Positions 11,508 to 21,667 of a stretch of DNA of 64,000 nucleotides are shown in pieces. This DNA comes from Pelobates cultripes (taxonomy: Eukaryota > Chordata > Amphibia > Anura > Pelobatidae), in NCBI GenBank assembly GCA_933207985.1, contig OW240917.1:122614471-122678470 (forward strand). The letters are read 5' to 3'. Below the pieces are notes generated by a model. That model saw nothing but the letters and a program-made list of their open reading frames with translations. It searched no databases and was not told the origin of the DNA. Numbering within the stretch: position 1 is the stretch's first letter; each line of letters opens with the position of its first letter. The position numbers and the translations under genes were made by a program.

Positions 11508-11833
11508 TCTCAAACCTCACCTGTCCTAGCTCTGCAACCTCCTTCTACAATTCCACCCTCTCCTCTCAACTAGACATCGTGGCACTTCCTACATTTAAAC
11601 GCAGCAAGCGCCCCCAACAACAACCTTGGCACACCAAGATGACTCGATACCTCCAAAAATGCTCCAGAACTGCTGAACGCTGTTGGAGAAAGTCTCACTG
11701 TGCGTCTGACTTTCTCCACTATAAATGTATGCTGCGCTCGTACAGCTTGGCTCTTTCCGCTGCAAAAGTAAATTACTTCAATAGCCTCATAACCACACTC
11801 CTGCGAACCCAAACAACCATTTCACACATTTAA
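11508..11833 (+). pseudogene. L2 ORF2 linker segment in a shifted frame
   Basis: Frame 2 coding from about 11508 through 11833 carries PWHTKMTRYLQKCSRTAERCW, SDFLHYKCMLRSYSLALS and [14 protein letters not shown], also present in copies A and B. It links the endonuclease to the RT. The frame is lost at about 11820; reading from 11823 in frame 0 gives [15 protein letters not shown], which leads directly into the RT ORF. One small indel at each edge of this block is therefore enough to explain the break. Confidence 0.8.
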
Positions 11834-11873
11834 CTCTCTTCTTCGCCCTGTTGTTCCTCCTCCACCTACTAAC

Positions 11874-13571
11874 TTGACCACCTCAAACTTTGCAACTCAC
11901 TTCACTGAAAAGATCTCTACAATCAGGGAAAAGATCTCTCATCTTTCTTCTTCCCCTTACAATACTTCCCCTAACCTCACTCCCTCTGCTGTTCTATGTT
12001 CATTCGCACCCGCTACAGCGGAAGAGGTTTCTGCTCTGCTCCAGTCCTCCCACCCCACCACCTGCTCCCTAGATCCAATTCCCTCGCATCTTATCCGTAC
12101 TATGTCTTCTTCTCTTTCTCTACCTCTCACTAAAATTCTCAATCTCTCTCTCTCCTCTGGCATATTTCCATCGCCCTTCAAACATGCAACTATAAGCCCA
12201 ATTCTAAAGAAGTCCAACCTTGACCCTAACTCCTCGTCCAACTACCGTCCTATCTCGCTACTGCCTTTTGCATCCAAGATCCTTGAAAGAGTTGTGTATG
12301 CGAGATTGACAGACTTCCTCGAGTCCAACTCTCTGCTAGACCCGCTTCAGTCTGGTTTCCGCGCTAAGCACTCTGTGGAAATGGCACTGACCAAAGTATC
12401 CAATGATCTACTCACTGCAAAATCTCGTGGTCACTACTCTATCCTAATTCTCCTTGACCTGTCTGCGGCTTTTGACACTGTTGATCATCAACAGCTTCTT
12501 CTCATCCTCCGCAATATCAGTCTACAAGATATTGCTCTCTCCTGGTGCTCCTCCTACCTCTCCCAGCGCTCTTTCAGTGTTTCTTTCTCTGGCTTTGCTT
12601 CTTCTCCCCAACTCCTCTCTGTTGGTGTCCTCCAAGGTTCAGTCCTTGGTCCCCTACTGTTCTCCATCTATACTGCCTCCCTTGGTAAACTCATTAGCTC
12701 CTTTGGCTTCCAATATCATTTCTATGCAGATGACATGCAAATCTACCTGTCCTCTCCTGATCTCTCCCCATCCCTCTTGACTAGTGTCTCTGACTGCCTC
12801 TCTGCTGTCTCTAACTGGATGGCTGCCCACTTCCTTAAACTAAACTTGACCAAAACTGAAATTCTGGTCTTTCCTCCCTCAAGTGTTGTTACTCCTGTGT
12901 CTGTCTCTCTCCAAGTCAACGGTGCTACCATCAGCTCCACCATGCAGGCTCACTGCCTAGGTGTTCTCTTTGACTCCGACCTCTCCTTCAAGCCTCATGT
13001 TCAATCTATCGCCAAATCCTGTCATTTCCATCTCAAAAACATTGCGCGCATCCGCCCCTACTTAATGCCAGATGCGACTAAGGTGTTGGTCCATTCCACT
13101 GTCCTTTCTTGCCTTGACTACTGTAATCCGCTTCTCAGTGGTCTTACGTGCTCCCAACTTGCGCTGTTACAGTCCATAATGAATGCGGCGGCGAGGCTCA
13201 TCTTCCTGTCTGCCTGCACCTCCCACGCCTCACCCTTCTGTCAGTCCCTACATTGGCTTCCTGTAAGATATAGGGCTCAATTTAAAATTCTGGTTCTTGC
13301 TTTCAAATCTCTACATAATGCTGCTCCCACCTATCTATCCTCCCTAGTACACAAGTATGTCCTGTGTAGGCCTTTACGCTCTGCTGAAGACTTACGTCTA
13401 TCTTTTGTCCATACTCCCACCTCTGATGTTTGCCTTCAAGACTTCTCGAGGCCTGCACCGTTCCTGTGGAACTCACTTCCCCCCTCCATTAGATTTTCAC
13501 CTAGTCTTCACTCCTTCGAAAGATCATTAAAAACCCACTTCTTCATAAAAGCATATCAATTAAACTGTTAA
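11874..13571 (+). CDS. L2 reverse transcriptase, 565 residues, intact reading frame
   Basis: RNA-dependent DNA polymerase part of L2 ORF2. Seen in order: [11 protein letters not shown] (about residues 65-75), [11 protein letters not shown] (122-132), [17 protein letters not shown] (147-163), [16 protein letters not shown] with the first catalytic Asp (191-206), [13 protein letters not shown] (251-263), [10 protein letters not shown] with the catalytic Asp pair (283-292), then the C-terminal region with [30 protein letters not shown] and [12 protein letters not shown] to the end. Residue 252 is Leu where family members, including copy A, have Pro (GVPQG). True coding starts upstream of the first Met, since similarity begins at about 11823. 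Without the endonuclease in frame the copy is probably inactive. Confidence 0.85.
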   Translation: MTTSNFATHFTEKISTIREKISHLSSSPYNTSPNLTPSAVLCSFAPATAEEVSALLQSSHPTTCSLDPIPSHLIRTMSSSLSLPLTKILNLSLSSGIFPSPFKHATISPILKKSNLDPNSSSNYRPISLLPFASKILERVVYARLTDFLESNSLLDPLQSGFRAKHSVEMALTKVSNDLLTAKSRGHYSILILLDLSAAFDTVDHQQLLLILRNISLQDIALSWCSSYLSQRSFSVSFSGFASSPQLLSVGVLQGSVLGPLLFSIYTASLGKLISSFGFQYHFYADDMQIYLSSPDLSPSLLTSVSDCLSAVSNWMAAHFLKLNLTKTEILVFPPSSVVTPVSVSLQVNGATISSTMQAHCLGVLFDSDLSFKPHVQSIAKSCHFHLKNIARIRPYLMPDATKVLVHSTVLSCLDYCNPLLSGLTCSQLALLQSIMNAAARLIFLSACTSHASPFCQSLHWLPVRYRAQFKILVLAFKSLHNAAPTYLSSLVHKYVLCRPLRSAEDLRLSFVHTPTSDVCLQDFSRPAPFLWNSLPPSIRFSPSLHSFERSLKTHFFIKAYQLNC

Positions 13572-13804
13572 TAGCTCCCGACTGATTCCTCTCTTGCAAC
13601 TGTCATTAGTCTAATACTATCCTTACCTTTTGTGTCCCTTTAACCCACTCCCTCTAGCATGTAAGCTCATTGAGCAGGGCCCTCAACCCCTCTGTTCCTG
13701 TGTGTCCAACTTGTCTGGTTACAACTACACGTTTGTTCGTCCACCCACTGTAAAGCACTGCGGAATTTGTTGGCGCTAAATAAATAATAACATAATAATA
13801 ATAA

Positions 13805-14888
13805 TCAATTAGGTATCTGGAATTGCTTCAAGAACTGAGGAAGCAAAAAATTTGTTTAAACATTACCTGTCAAGAATATATATTTTTCTCACTATTAGAT
13901 ATACCCCAAAGAAAATATTGATTTTTTTTTTTTCTGCATGTTCTCTTTGGGAGTATACAAAAAAAACAGCTTGCAAGCCCTCCCCTTCATCCATGGCACT
14001 GACTGAAGTCTGATTGAGCAATCAGAGACTTCTCATTAAGAAGCCTCTATGCTTGGGCCACAAGCTCACGCTCACACAAGCGTGATTTCCAAGTCGTAGA
14101 CTTCTCAATTAGCTGTAGTAGAGGTCATTGGAAAATATTGGCAGCACGTTCTAGTCTAGTGTGCCTGCCAATTCCATTAACTCTGCGGGGAGGACTTTTT
14201 AAAAGAGTCGATTTCTACTGAAATAAAATAAATGGCATCATCTTGCCCCCTTCTAACCCCAGGAGAGGACTATACTAATACAAGGGGAGGAGCCTGGTGC
14301 CACTCCCAGCCCCCCCCATTGCAGGATGTGGTGGTCCTAATATTTGTAGTCAGGGCAGTGGGAGGGAGCTGTAATATTAAAAATCAGTGGAGAGAACCTT
14401 GTGCCCCCCACCCCCCTCCAGCCCCACTGGTGATGAGTTGGGACATTAATTAATTAAGAAATGGGTGCTCACCCCCCAAGTTGTATCATGTCTACTCCAT
14501 TCCCATGACTAAGGGTCCCCAATCCACTAGTCACCCTCAATTTAAAAACAAATTACCCTAACTAATAATAATGAGGGAGGCAAATAGAACTACTGCAGGT
14601 TAAAAAAATTATACTTACCTATCAGTGGTCAAACTCTTTTCTTCTTAAGCCTCAAAAAGGCCAAATAAAAATCCAAATTTGCAAAACAAAGAAAAATAAA
14701 AAAAAAATAAAAATCAACACAACACAAAAGAATTAATAAATTTTTGCCCTGTGAGGGCTTACTGCAGATTGGGCTCTCATATCAGGGAAAGCCATTATGA
14801 AGGTTTGCCCATGCTATGTCAGCTATTACATCCCATGCTATGTAATATAAGTAAGAGCACTCTGATTGGTTGGTTAGTAATCCAACTA
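13805..14888. other. Intergenic DNA, insertion target of the LTR element
   Basis: No gene is seen. Poly-T and A-rich runs occur near 13921 and 14698. A segment at 13980-14200 and a GC-richer stretch at 14260-14430 look like old repeat but were not classified. The LTR element was inserted at 14889, duplicating CTCAC. Confidence 0.5.
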
Positions 14889-14893
14889 CTCAC

Positions 14894-15415
14894 TGTGACG
14901 AGACCAATCTTGCCACATTGCATTGGAGGAGCCTGGTTGCCCGCCTGCTGCCTTTGGATTATGGACCGGCAGTTAAACGGTTAATTTTACTGTGCAGAAA
15001 GATTTATTCCTTCCTTTCTGCACAGCCGTTCGGTAGATTCTATCTACCGAACAAACAGACTTCTATCAGCCTGCATAAATACTGGGCAGGTAGCCCCCAT
15101 TAAACAGACCACTGCTTGACCCTCAACACGGAGCCTTGTCTCGTCTTTGGGGGGATTTACTGAATGCTGATAGAGACTGTTTGCTAGGAGTGTAAGCCGC
15201 TTGGATGCTTTTCCTATTCGTCTGGTAGCAGCAATTCGTATGGTTCCTGTTTGTGTGTTTGGAGTGCTATATTGGATGCCGTTCGGGAGTTTGGAGCATT
15301 CACTTATTGGCGGTTCGTGTGTTTGGTGTTCTGCAGTAGCTGTGCCTGCATCTCTGGAAAGGGGGCCGATCGCCTAAACGGTTTTTACCCCTTTTGTGCA
15401 AAACGGTCCATTACA
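14894..15415 (+). repeat. 5' LTR (522 bp, internally deleted)
   Basis: Begins TGTGACGAG and ends GTCCATTACA. Compared with the 3' LTR it lacks about 780 bases: the sequence ATCAGCCT at 15065-15072 jumps straight to CATAAATACTGGG, whereas the 3' LTR has the extra block at about 17305-18083. CCT occurs at both deletion ends, compatible with a microhomology-mediated loss. CATAAATA (15074-15081) stands where the 3' LTR has TATAAATA, and ATTAAA (15099-15104) is a possible polyadenylation signal. Confidence 0.92.
14993..15052. other. Two adjacent hairpins in the LTR
   Basis: GTGCAGAAAG pairs with CTTTCTGCAC (about 14993-15023), followed at once by GTTCGGTAGA pairing with TCTACCGAAC (15028-15052). 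Both are preserved without change in the 3' LTR (about 17225-17284). They may be RNA structures in the leader or only composition, but the perfect stems in both LTRs are notable. Confidence 0.6.
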
Positions 15416-15417
15416 AT

Positions 15418-15436
15418 TGGTGGCAAGCGGCGGGAT
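15418..15436 (+). promoter_or_regulatory. Primer-binding site, tRNA-Leu type
   Basis: Two bases after the 5' LTR, TGGTGGCAAGCGGCGGGAT is complementary to the 3' end of a eukaryotic tRNA-Leu (AAG-type, ending in GCTGCCA plus CCA), apart from one extra A and one transition. This is the position and polarity expected for minus-strand priming. Confidence 0.75.
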
Positions 15437-15538
15437 CGTTCCTACAGCCAGAAGGACAGCTACAGGAGACACCATTTCTTTGGATTTACAAGTTAAGGGC
15501 AACGCATGTCCTAGTACAGCGACCCTGACAGCACCAGG

Positions 15539-16666
15539 ATGGAACCAGCAGTGGAGTACAGCTACTCTATGAGAGAGTATGACCGGATGGTGTGGTTTCA
15601 CCTAAGCTTCTTCGGATCCAACCCACTGGAGAGATCGGTACGGTTCGTGAGGAACCTAGTGTTCGAGAGGCTGCAACAACGGGCAGAAAAAGAAGGTCAG
15701 TTGGCACGTTGGGAGAAACTCCAGCGGCAGATGCAGCAGGGAATTGGGAGCCCAGTCTCCACTCCCCAGCGGCAGTGTGATATGCTGGGAATTGGGAGCC
15801 CAGTCTCCATTCCCCAGCGGCAGTGTAAAGTGCAGGGAGAGGAGAGCAGCGTCCTCCCTCCCCAGCGGCAGGCTGAGTTACAGGTGGCAGAGGTAGTTGT
15901 TCCTGCCCTCCAGCAGCAGAGTGATAGGCTGGGAAGGCAATGTAAAGTGCAGGGAGAGGAGAGCAGCGTCCTCCCTCCCCAGCGGCAGGCTGAGTTACAG
16001 GGGGCAGAGGTAGTTGTTCCTGCCCCCCAGCAGCAGAGTGATATGCCGGGAAGACAGTGTGAAGTGCAGGGAGAGGAGAGCAGTGTCCTCCTTCCCCAGC
16101 AACAGGCTGAGTTACAGGGGGCAGAGGTAGTTGTTCCTGCCCCCCAGCAGCAGAGTGATATGCCGGGAAGGCAGTGTGAAGTCCAGGGAGAGGAGAGCAG
16201 TGTCCTCCCTCCCCAGCAGCAGCGTGATTTTTGGGGAATTGGGAGCCCAGTCTCCATTCCCCAGCGGCAGCGCGATGTGCTGGGAATTGGGAGCCCAGTC
16301 TCCATCCCCCAGCGGCAGTGTGATGTGTCGGGAATTGGGAGCCCAGTCTCCATTCCCCAGCGGCAGTGTTATTTGTTGGGAATTGGGAGCCCAGTCTCCA
16401 GTCCCCAGCGGCAGAGTATCCAGCAGGGAACAGAGAGCCCAGTCTCCTTTCTCCAGCAGCAGGACTCTGTATTGGGAGGGGAGACAGTCGGTCTCCCTCC
16501 ACGGAGGCTGGAAGTATGTATGGGAGAGGAACTTGTTACCCCCTCTCCCCAGCCACAGCTTAGTGTACAAGGGGGAGACTGTAAGCCCCACACCTGTGCA
16601 GATGGGACCGTGGTCTCTGCACTCCCAGCACAGGGGGTAGGGACAGTCGGTCCTGCCCCCCCATGA
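15539..16666 (+). CDS. Pro/Gln-rich repeat protein of the LTR element, unknown function
   Basis: 375 residues from an ATG 123 bases after the 5' LTR. Residues 1-65 are nonrepetitive and partly charged (REYDRMVWFHLSFF, RFVRNLVFERLQQRAEKEGQ), probably helical. The rest is repeats of two types: a unit of about 16 residues around GIGSPVSIPQRQC, seen at least six times, and a 39-residue unit around VQGEESSVLPPQRQAELQ plus EVVVPAPQQQSD, seen three full times and once in part. There is no zinc knuckle, protease or RT motif. By position it replaces gag. The first 65 residues may be a gag-like helical region, but I do not recognise the family. The frame is intact, which suggests recent insertion or selection. 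Confidence 0.7.
   Translation: MEPAVEYSYSMREYDRMVWFHLSFFGSNPLERSVRFVRNLVFERLQQRAEKEGQLARWEKLQRQMQQGIGSPVSTPQRQCDMLGIGSPVSIPQRQCKVQGEESSVLPPQRQAELQVAEVVVPALQQQSDRLGRQCKVQGEESSVLPPQRQAELQGAEVVVPAPQQQSDMPGRQCEVQGEESSVLLPQQQAELQGAEVVVPAPQQQSDMPGRQCEVQGEESSVLPPQQQRDFWGIGSPVSIPQRQRDVLGIGSPVSIPQRQCDVSGIGSPVSIPQRQCYLLGIGSPVSSPQRQSIQQGTESPVSFLQQQDSVLGGETVGLPPRRLEVCMGEELVTPSPQPQLSVQGGDCKPHTCADGTVVSALPAQGVGTVGPAPP
15741..16430 (+). repeat. Coding minisatellite, 48-bp and 117-bp units
   Basis: The DNA encoding the repeat protein consists of 48-bp units (GGAATTGGGAGCCCAGTCTC...) at both ends, with three-plus 117-bp units (GTGCAGGGAGAGGAGAGCAG...) between them. All unit lengths are multiples of three, so expansion or contraction keeps the frame. 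Confidence 0.85.
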
Positions 16667-16681
16667 CAGGGCTGTTTAGCC

Positions 16682-16828
16682 AAAGGGGAGACAGTCGGTC
16701 TACAGCAGCAGAGCTGTGTAACTAAAGGGGGGACAGTCGGTCTCCAGCAGCAGAGCTGTGTAACCAAAGGGGAGACAGTCGGTCTCCAGCAGCAGGACTG
16801 TGTATCTAAAGGGGAGACAGTCGGTCTC
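16682..16828 (+). repeat. 42-bp tandem repeat, 3.5 copies
   Basis: Units start at 16682, 16724, 16766 and (partial) 16808, each beginning AAAGGGGAGACAGTCGGTCT or a one-base variant. The array lies just after the ORF stop. It looks like a continuation of the coding repeats that has fallen out of frame, because GACAGTCGGTC also occurs inside the ORF. Confidence 0.85.
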
Positions 16829-17110
16829 ACCCTCCAACAACCAGGCTTCAACCAGGCTACCCTCCCAGTAGCGCTGGCAACAGGGCAGAGTGCCGCTGGT
16901 CTCTGCCCACGCAGCAACCCACCAAGTCAGCATACCCGTACCCAGCACAGCCGTGGTGAGGCACCTGGACATGGACAAGCTTCTCCTCTACCCAGGTGCA
17001 GTAACCATTTATTGTGGGTGGGCTGTGCTGTTGATTGTGTTTTGTGGGTGGGCTGCTGGACTAACAAGGGCACTGACCGGCAGGAGGTCAGATACCCTGT
17101 TAGACTGTTT

Positions 17111-17125
17111 GGAAAAGGGGAGAGA
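17111..17125 (+). promoter_or_regulatory. Polypurine tract
   Basis: GGAAAAGGGGAGAGA lies immediately upstream of the 3' LTR start at 17126. This is the expected plus-strand primer. Confidence 0.85.
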
Positions 17126-18427
17126 TGTGACGAGACCAATCTCGCCACATTGCTTTGGAGGAGCCTGGTTGCCCGCCTGCTGCCTTTGGATTATGGACCG
17201 GCAGTTAAACGGTTAATTTTACTGTGCAGAAAGATTTATTCCTTCCTTTCTGCACAGCCGTTCGGTAGATTCTATCTACCGAACAAACAGACTTCTATCA
17301 GCCTCCCCAGAGCCATGGGAAGTCGGCCGGTGCCGTTAATTGGCCACCCAGAAGCTGGCGTGTGCCCTCCATTTACCTCCCTGAAGCCGCGGTTAACCGC
17401 GGCTTAACGAGCGTGTGCCGGCAGTTGACCACCCAGTAGCTGCGGTTAACCGCAGCTTAATTGACTGTTACTGGGTGGTCGCGGTTACACCTAGCCGCCA
17501 CACGATGGTGATGTTCTGGAGCTCCCCAGGCAGCCAGCGCTTTTGTGCCAGGCTTTCCTACACCAAATCTGGACACTGTGTCAGCTAAGCACCGCTGAGC
17601 CTCCAGCCCCTGGTTCTAATTCGTACCAATTTAACGAATGTATGTAAATTCGGTATTTTGTGTTGGGGGAATGTTTTAACCCAGATAGCTATGCCATGGA
17701 GCCTATTCGTGTAATTAAAGACTTTGGCTCCATGGCAATTAAACTGTATTCGTGTGGTCTGAGTGCCATTCACCTAATAATGTGCACTCAGACCTGAGCT
17801 ATCTGGGGATATGTTACATGTCTGTGGTTTATGTAATAAATGTTACTTTATGTATTTTAAAGTATAATACTGGTTTTGTGTCCCCACGTGTGTAATGGAG
17901 TTTTGCCTTTGTCTTGGGAGATAATTGAATTACTTCTCAATTATCTCCCAGGGCAGAGGGGAGGAAGCCAGGATGCATTGTGGGAATATACTGTGACTGT
18001 GTGTCCTATTTGTCTACTTGTCTGTCCCTTGTCACAGTCTCCCATTTGGTCCCCCAGGGGAGTGTCCACCAGGTGGGAGACCTGTATAAATACTGGGCAG
18101 GTAGCACCCATTAAACAGACCACTGCTTGACCCCTTAACACGGAGCCTTGTCTCGTCTTTGGGGGGATTTACTGAATGCTGATAGAGACTGATTGCTAGG
18201 AGTGTAAGCCGCTTGGATGCTTTTCCTATTCGTCTGGTAGCAGCAATTCGTATGGTTCCTGTTCGTGTATTTGGAGTGCTATATTGGATGCCGTTCGGGA
18301 GTTTGCAGCATTCACTTATTGGTGGTTCGTGTGTTTGGTGTTCTGCAGTAGCTGTGCCTGCATCTCTGGAAAGGGGGCCGATCGCCTAAACGGTTTCTAC
18401 CCCTTTTGTGCAAAATGGTCCGTTACA
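17126..18427 (+). repeat. 3' LTR (1302 bp, full form)
   Basis: Begins TGTGACGAG and ends GTCCGTTACA. It contains the two hairpins near its start, two perfect palindromes at 17384-17405 and 17438-17457, TATAAATA at 18085-18092 and ATTAAA at 18110-18115. The short spacing of TATA and ATTAAA suggests U3 of about 960 bases and a compact R. The block 17305-18083 is absent from the 5' LTR. Confidence 0.92.
17384..17457. promoter_or_regulatory. Paired perfect palindromes in U3
   Basis: A 22-bp perfect palindrome (17384-17405, core GCGGTTAACCGC) is followed 33 bp later by a 20-bp perfect palindrome with the same core (17438-17457). The shared core GCGGTTAACCGC suggests two copies of a dimeric protein-binding site. 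The factor is unknown. Confidence 0.55.
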
Positions 18428-18432
18428 CTCAC

Positions 18433-20194
18433 AGTGCACTGGAAGGCAAATCTTGAGAAAAGTGAGACTTCTCTCAGGACCTCTAGCCACCCAGGGAAGC
18501 AAGGGGAGGAGCTGGACATGACACTATTTGATGGTGAACAAGCAAGCTTAATTAGATACCCCACCCGATATATACGGGTGAGAGCCAGGGGAGGACATAA
18601 GGTTCCCCCACTTAATATTAATATATGGCTCTTACTGCCAATTGTTCATTGGGATTGGGACAAGTGGAGGAGAACACTAATATGTCCACCCCCTGTTGCC
18701 CAGTCGCTAGTTGCAAGCTTTTAGTAGACATGCACCCCCACCTCCTTTGTAGCTTTGCTATTAATTTTGTTTTGTTTTTTACTTTGGTAACGGGCTGGAC
18801 AGCTGCCACATAATTAACCCTCATGCCACCAAGGTTTTTTTTAAAAAACTATTTCCCACAAATTGCTAGCACTGTCAGATGGCAAGTAGTTTAGAGTCCT
18901 GATTTGCAGAAATTTGTCTGGATTTCAGCCATCCAGCGGCGTTCGGCCTTCTTGAAATTGATGCCAAATTCAGGCCCATTCAGGATTTTGCAGCCTGCAT
19001 GACCTTATATGCAGCCGGATGGTTTTGCCCCATTTGTTACTGAACCATTTTAACTACAGTGAATAATCCAATACTCTTATCAAAAATGGTCCAAAAGTAT
19101 TTAAATCACCCCATTGAAAATATCAATCTGTTTCTTAAAAGGCATCCTAAAGTATCTAAACATATTTCATGTACCAGGTTACTCTGAAGGAGCTTTGGGG
19201 GGGAGGGGAGAAGACTTTCTACTAAGTTATCCACAAACAGAAATAAATTTGTTCCCACCCATGTCCACAAATTAGCATGTGCAGCAGTGATAATATAATG
19301 CATTGATGCCTAATACATGCAAGTTGGATTTCCATTTGAGTGTACAATGCCTGTTTTGTTTGATGTGAATGAGTGGGTGCTGTAAATATCTTTAAAATAT
19401 ATTTAGAAAACCTCTGCAATATATTTCTGTATTATCTGTGGGGTTTTTTCCCCCAACTTAGACGGATTGACTAACCTGCACTCAATACTCTGAGGTAGGA
19501 CAAATTTGGCATTAATAGTGTGGAAGAGTTAGACTAAGTAGTGAGTGGCTTCTCTGTGTCAGGAAGTGCCCCATTTTTTATCTCAATGGTTTTAAAAAGT
19601 CCGATGGCTGCTGTACTGGCTACACTACAGCTATTTATGCATTTCATTACTAATGCTGTCACAAAGATGATGAGATTGTGCTATTAATTGATGCCTCCAT
19701 TCTGGGGCATCTTTGAAAAAGCCATGTGGTGGTCCACCAAGGCAAGAGATCATGGGGACAGTCATTAACTGCATGCCAGGATCAGCTATCAATTGCATAT
19801 TGCAAGCTGCGTCAGCAATGAGGAAATTTAGCATTAGCCATTGATTGGATCTCACGCTTGCTGAGTACCCTGGGAACCAATCACAATAATCATTTGCCTT
19901 AGCTGTCCATTTTGGCAATGTGATCACTGCGATAACAGCTAGATTTACTAGAACTTGCCATGTTAAAAAATTATCATCAGAGAAAAGTTACAAAAAAAAT
20001 GGTTTATAACAACATGCATATCGTAGCCACTAAACCAATAGCAAAAAATCTCAGAGTAAAACTCCCATAGTAATGAATTATACTATTAATGCCAGTTCAT
20101 ACTTAAACTATGAACTAACCCACATAGCCACAGAAATATTAAACAATTACATTGTAAATCCTACATCTACTCTAGGCAGACATTAGATGCTCTC
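18433..20194. other. Intergenic DNA, no gene recognised
   Basis: 18433-18840 contains some GC-richer sequence that may be old repeat. 18841-20194 is AT-rich with short chance ORFs only. Confidence 0.5.
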
Positions 20195-20285
20195 AGGGTT
20201 ACTTACTAAAGTGAGAATTCAAAGTGAATTTTAAATTTAAGGCCACAGAATTCACTTTGAATTCTCACTTTAGTGAATAAGCCCT
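20195..20285. mobile_element. Foldback MITE, 91 bp
   Basis: The left arm AGGGTTACTTACTAAAGTGA continues to AATTCAAAGTGAATT. The right arm is its inverted copy ending TTTAGTGAATAAGCCCT. The arms are about 37 bases with few mismatches around a short centre. A half copy lies at 9872. Superfamily not assigned. Confidence 0.8.
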
Positions 20286-20409
20286 AGAGAGTCCATTAAA
20301 TATTTTTTTGGCTATGTTGGACAACTGGCTTTCTACTCTAATTTAGTTAATTCTAAATTTAGTTAGTGAAGTCAACTAGTCCATTAGCTTTTTTTGTTTT
20401 GTTTTTTTG

Positions 20410-20880
20410 TCATTCCCTTCTTTATTGAGGCAAATAATAGTTACATTGCACAAAGTAAAGAGTCAAAACAAGGGTATACATGTGCATAGAAAAGTAGATT
20501 ATCACAAGTAAATTTTAGAGAATAAATTCCTAGTAGAAACTGCCTCTTTTTTAAAATTTATATAGATTAAATAACGTAAGATTCAAACATAGCATGTAAT
20601 GCATCTCACTTCAGGGGAAAATAATATGGTCAGTGCAAATAGATACGTCGGAGTAAAGAATGCCAGCTGCCTTTGCGATGTATATGTAAAACTGAAGGTA
20701 AGTATACCAGGACAGAGTTGCCAAAGGTTATCATCCACATTGCTAAAATTGGGCTGATAATTCAATGCTGGGGTGTAGTATAATATGGGGAGGTAAACCT
20801 CAGATACCAGCAAGTACAGCTAAGCTGTATGAAAGGGTGAGCATCTAAGAGCACTCAGCATGACATGAATTGGAAAAAGT
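20410..20880 (-). repeat. Possible minus-strand retroposon
   Basis: The minus strand ends with CCTCAATAAAGAAGGGAATG, carrying AATAAA as at 9233 and 53333. No protein domain was recognised in the body. Length and upstream boundary are guesses. Confidence 0.25.
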
Positions 20881-20939
20881 GGAGTAAAAAAAACGTAACA
20901 TAATTAAAAATGAGAGACAGTGTAGGTTGCCATCAGGTT

Positions 20940-21290
20940 GTGATTAAGGTCTCACTGCCATTGTTTTGCTTTTCCCCGCTGTGACTTTTGGTGAAGCTGG
21001 TATTCTGTAGCAGCCATCCAACAGCATAACTTTAGCCTGTTTGGCAGAAAAGAATAAGTAGCCTCCATGTTGTGTCAGAACTTGCCCAGGAGGTCTCAGC
21101 GTGCCCTCCGTTACCGGTAAACCTCCAGTAGGTGCAGGAGACATGGGAGCTTGCACTGTCTGCTTGTTCGTTATCTCCATGCCCTCCAGGGAAACCTTGC
21201 TGCATGATCAGGAGAGCCTGTAAGACATGACAGGCCTCTGCGGGATCTGAGGCCTCCTGAGCAATCCCTGATGTCAACTTATGGGTTAAA
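20940..21290 (-). other. Unclassified GC-richer block, minus-strand ORF fragments
   Basis: Two overlapping minus-strand frames (20944-21180 and 21032-21277) stand out from AT-rich surroundings, but neither shows a motif I recognise. It may be the edge of an old element. Confidence 0.25.
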
Positions 21291-21567
21291 TGTTATGGAC
21301 ATTATGTATTGATGTCTGCACAGCATTTTCTTATTGAATTTTCAGGTTTCACAATGTATTGTTTAAATTTTCCATCTCATAAAAAAAAAAAATAATAATA
21401 ATAATATCCTCTATTATTACAAGGGGTTTTGCATTATGATAATGTCTCCATTGTCAACACAAAATAAATGTCTTCCATGAGATATTAGGGGATATTTATC
21501 AAAATGTTCTGGAAAGCATTTTTATGTATTGTCTTAAATCTGTTCATGTTTACTAAATTGTTCTAAA

Positions 21568-21667
21568 NNNNNNNNNNNNNNNNNNNNNNNNNNNNNNNNN
21601 NNNNNNNNNNNNNNNNNNNNNNNNNNNNNNNNNNNNNNNNNNNNNNNNNNNNNNNNNNNNNNNNNNN
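21568..21667. other. Assembly gap (100 N)
   Basis: Exactly 100 unknown bases, the usual placeholder for a gap of unknown size. Confidence 0.98.

Larger units (their letters stand above)
10400..13804 (+). mobile_element. L2-clade LINE, copy C, nearly full length
   Basis: This is the best preserved LINE in the window. A CT-rich leader (about 10400-10600) precedes a leader frame with a 2A-like motif, then an endonuclease ORF, a linker in a shifted frame, and a 565-codon RT ORF. The 3' UTR contains TGTAAGCTCATTGAGCAGGG and TTGGCGCTAAATAAATAA and ends in AAT repeats at about 13804. The 5' boundary is uncertain. Endonuclease and RT ORFs are in the same frame, separated by two frameshifts around 11498 and 11820, so the element is only slightly damaged. 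It belongs to the L2 clade rather than CR1 by its [13 protein letters not shown] palm and GGCGCT tail. Confidence 0.88.
14889..18432 (+). mobile_element. Nonautonomous LTR retrotransposon with 5-bp TSD
   Basis: CTCAC at 14889-14893 and 18428-18432 flanks a structure that begins TGTGACG and ends TTACA. Inside are a 522-bp 5' LTR, a primer-binding site, one repeat-rich ORF, a polypurine tract and a 1302-bp 3' LTR. The internal region is only 1.71 kb and shows no protease, reverse transcriptase, RNase H, integrase or zinc knuckle, so the element depends on an autonomous relative. By eye the shared LTR parts differ at roughly a dozen positions in about 520, which suggests a fairly recent insertion. 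A 5-bp TSD and a tRNA primer downstream of the LTR suit Gypsy/Ty3-type elements, but the superfamily cannot be proved without pol. Confidence 0.93.

Noticed and set aside
12743..12943. Minus-strand ORFs across the L2 RT (11957-12241, 12743-12943)
   Set aside because: Shadows of the plus-strand RT, which has all catalytic motifs.
15567..16502. 311-codon minus-strand ORF opposite the LTR-element ORF
   Set aside because: It exists because the opposite strand is a repeat whose unit length is a multiple of three. The plus frame starts with an ATG close to the LTR and has a nonrepetitive head, and the element's polarity (PBS, PPT) is plus.
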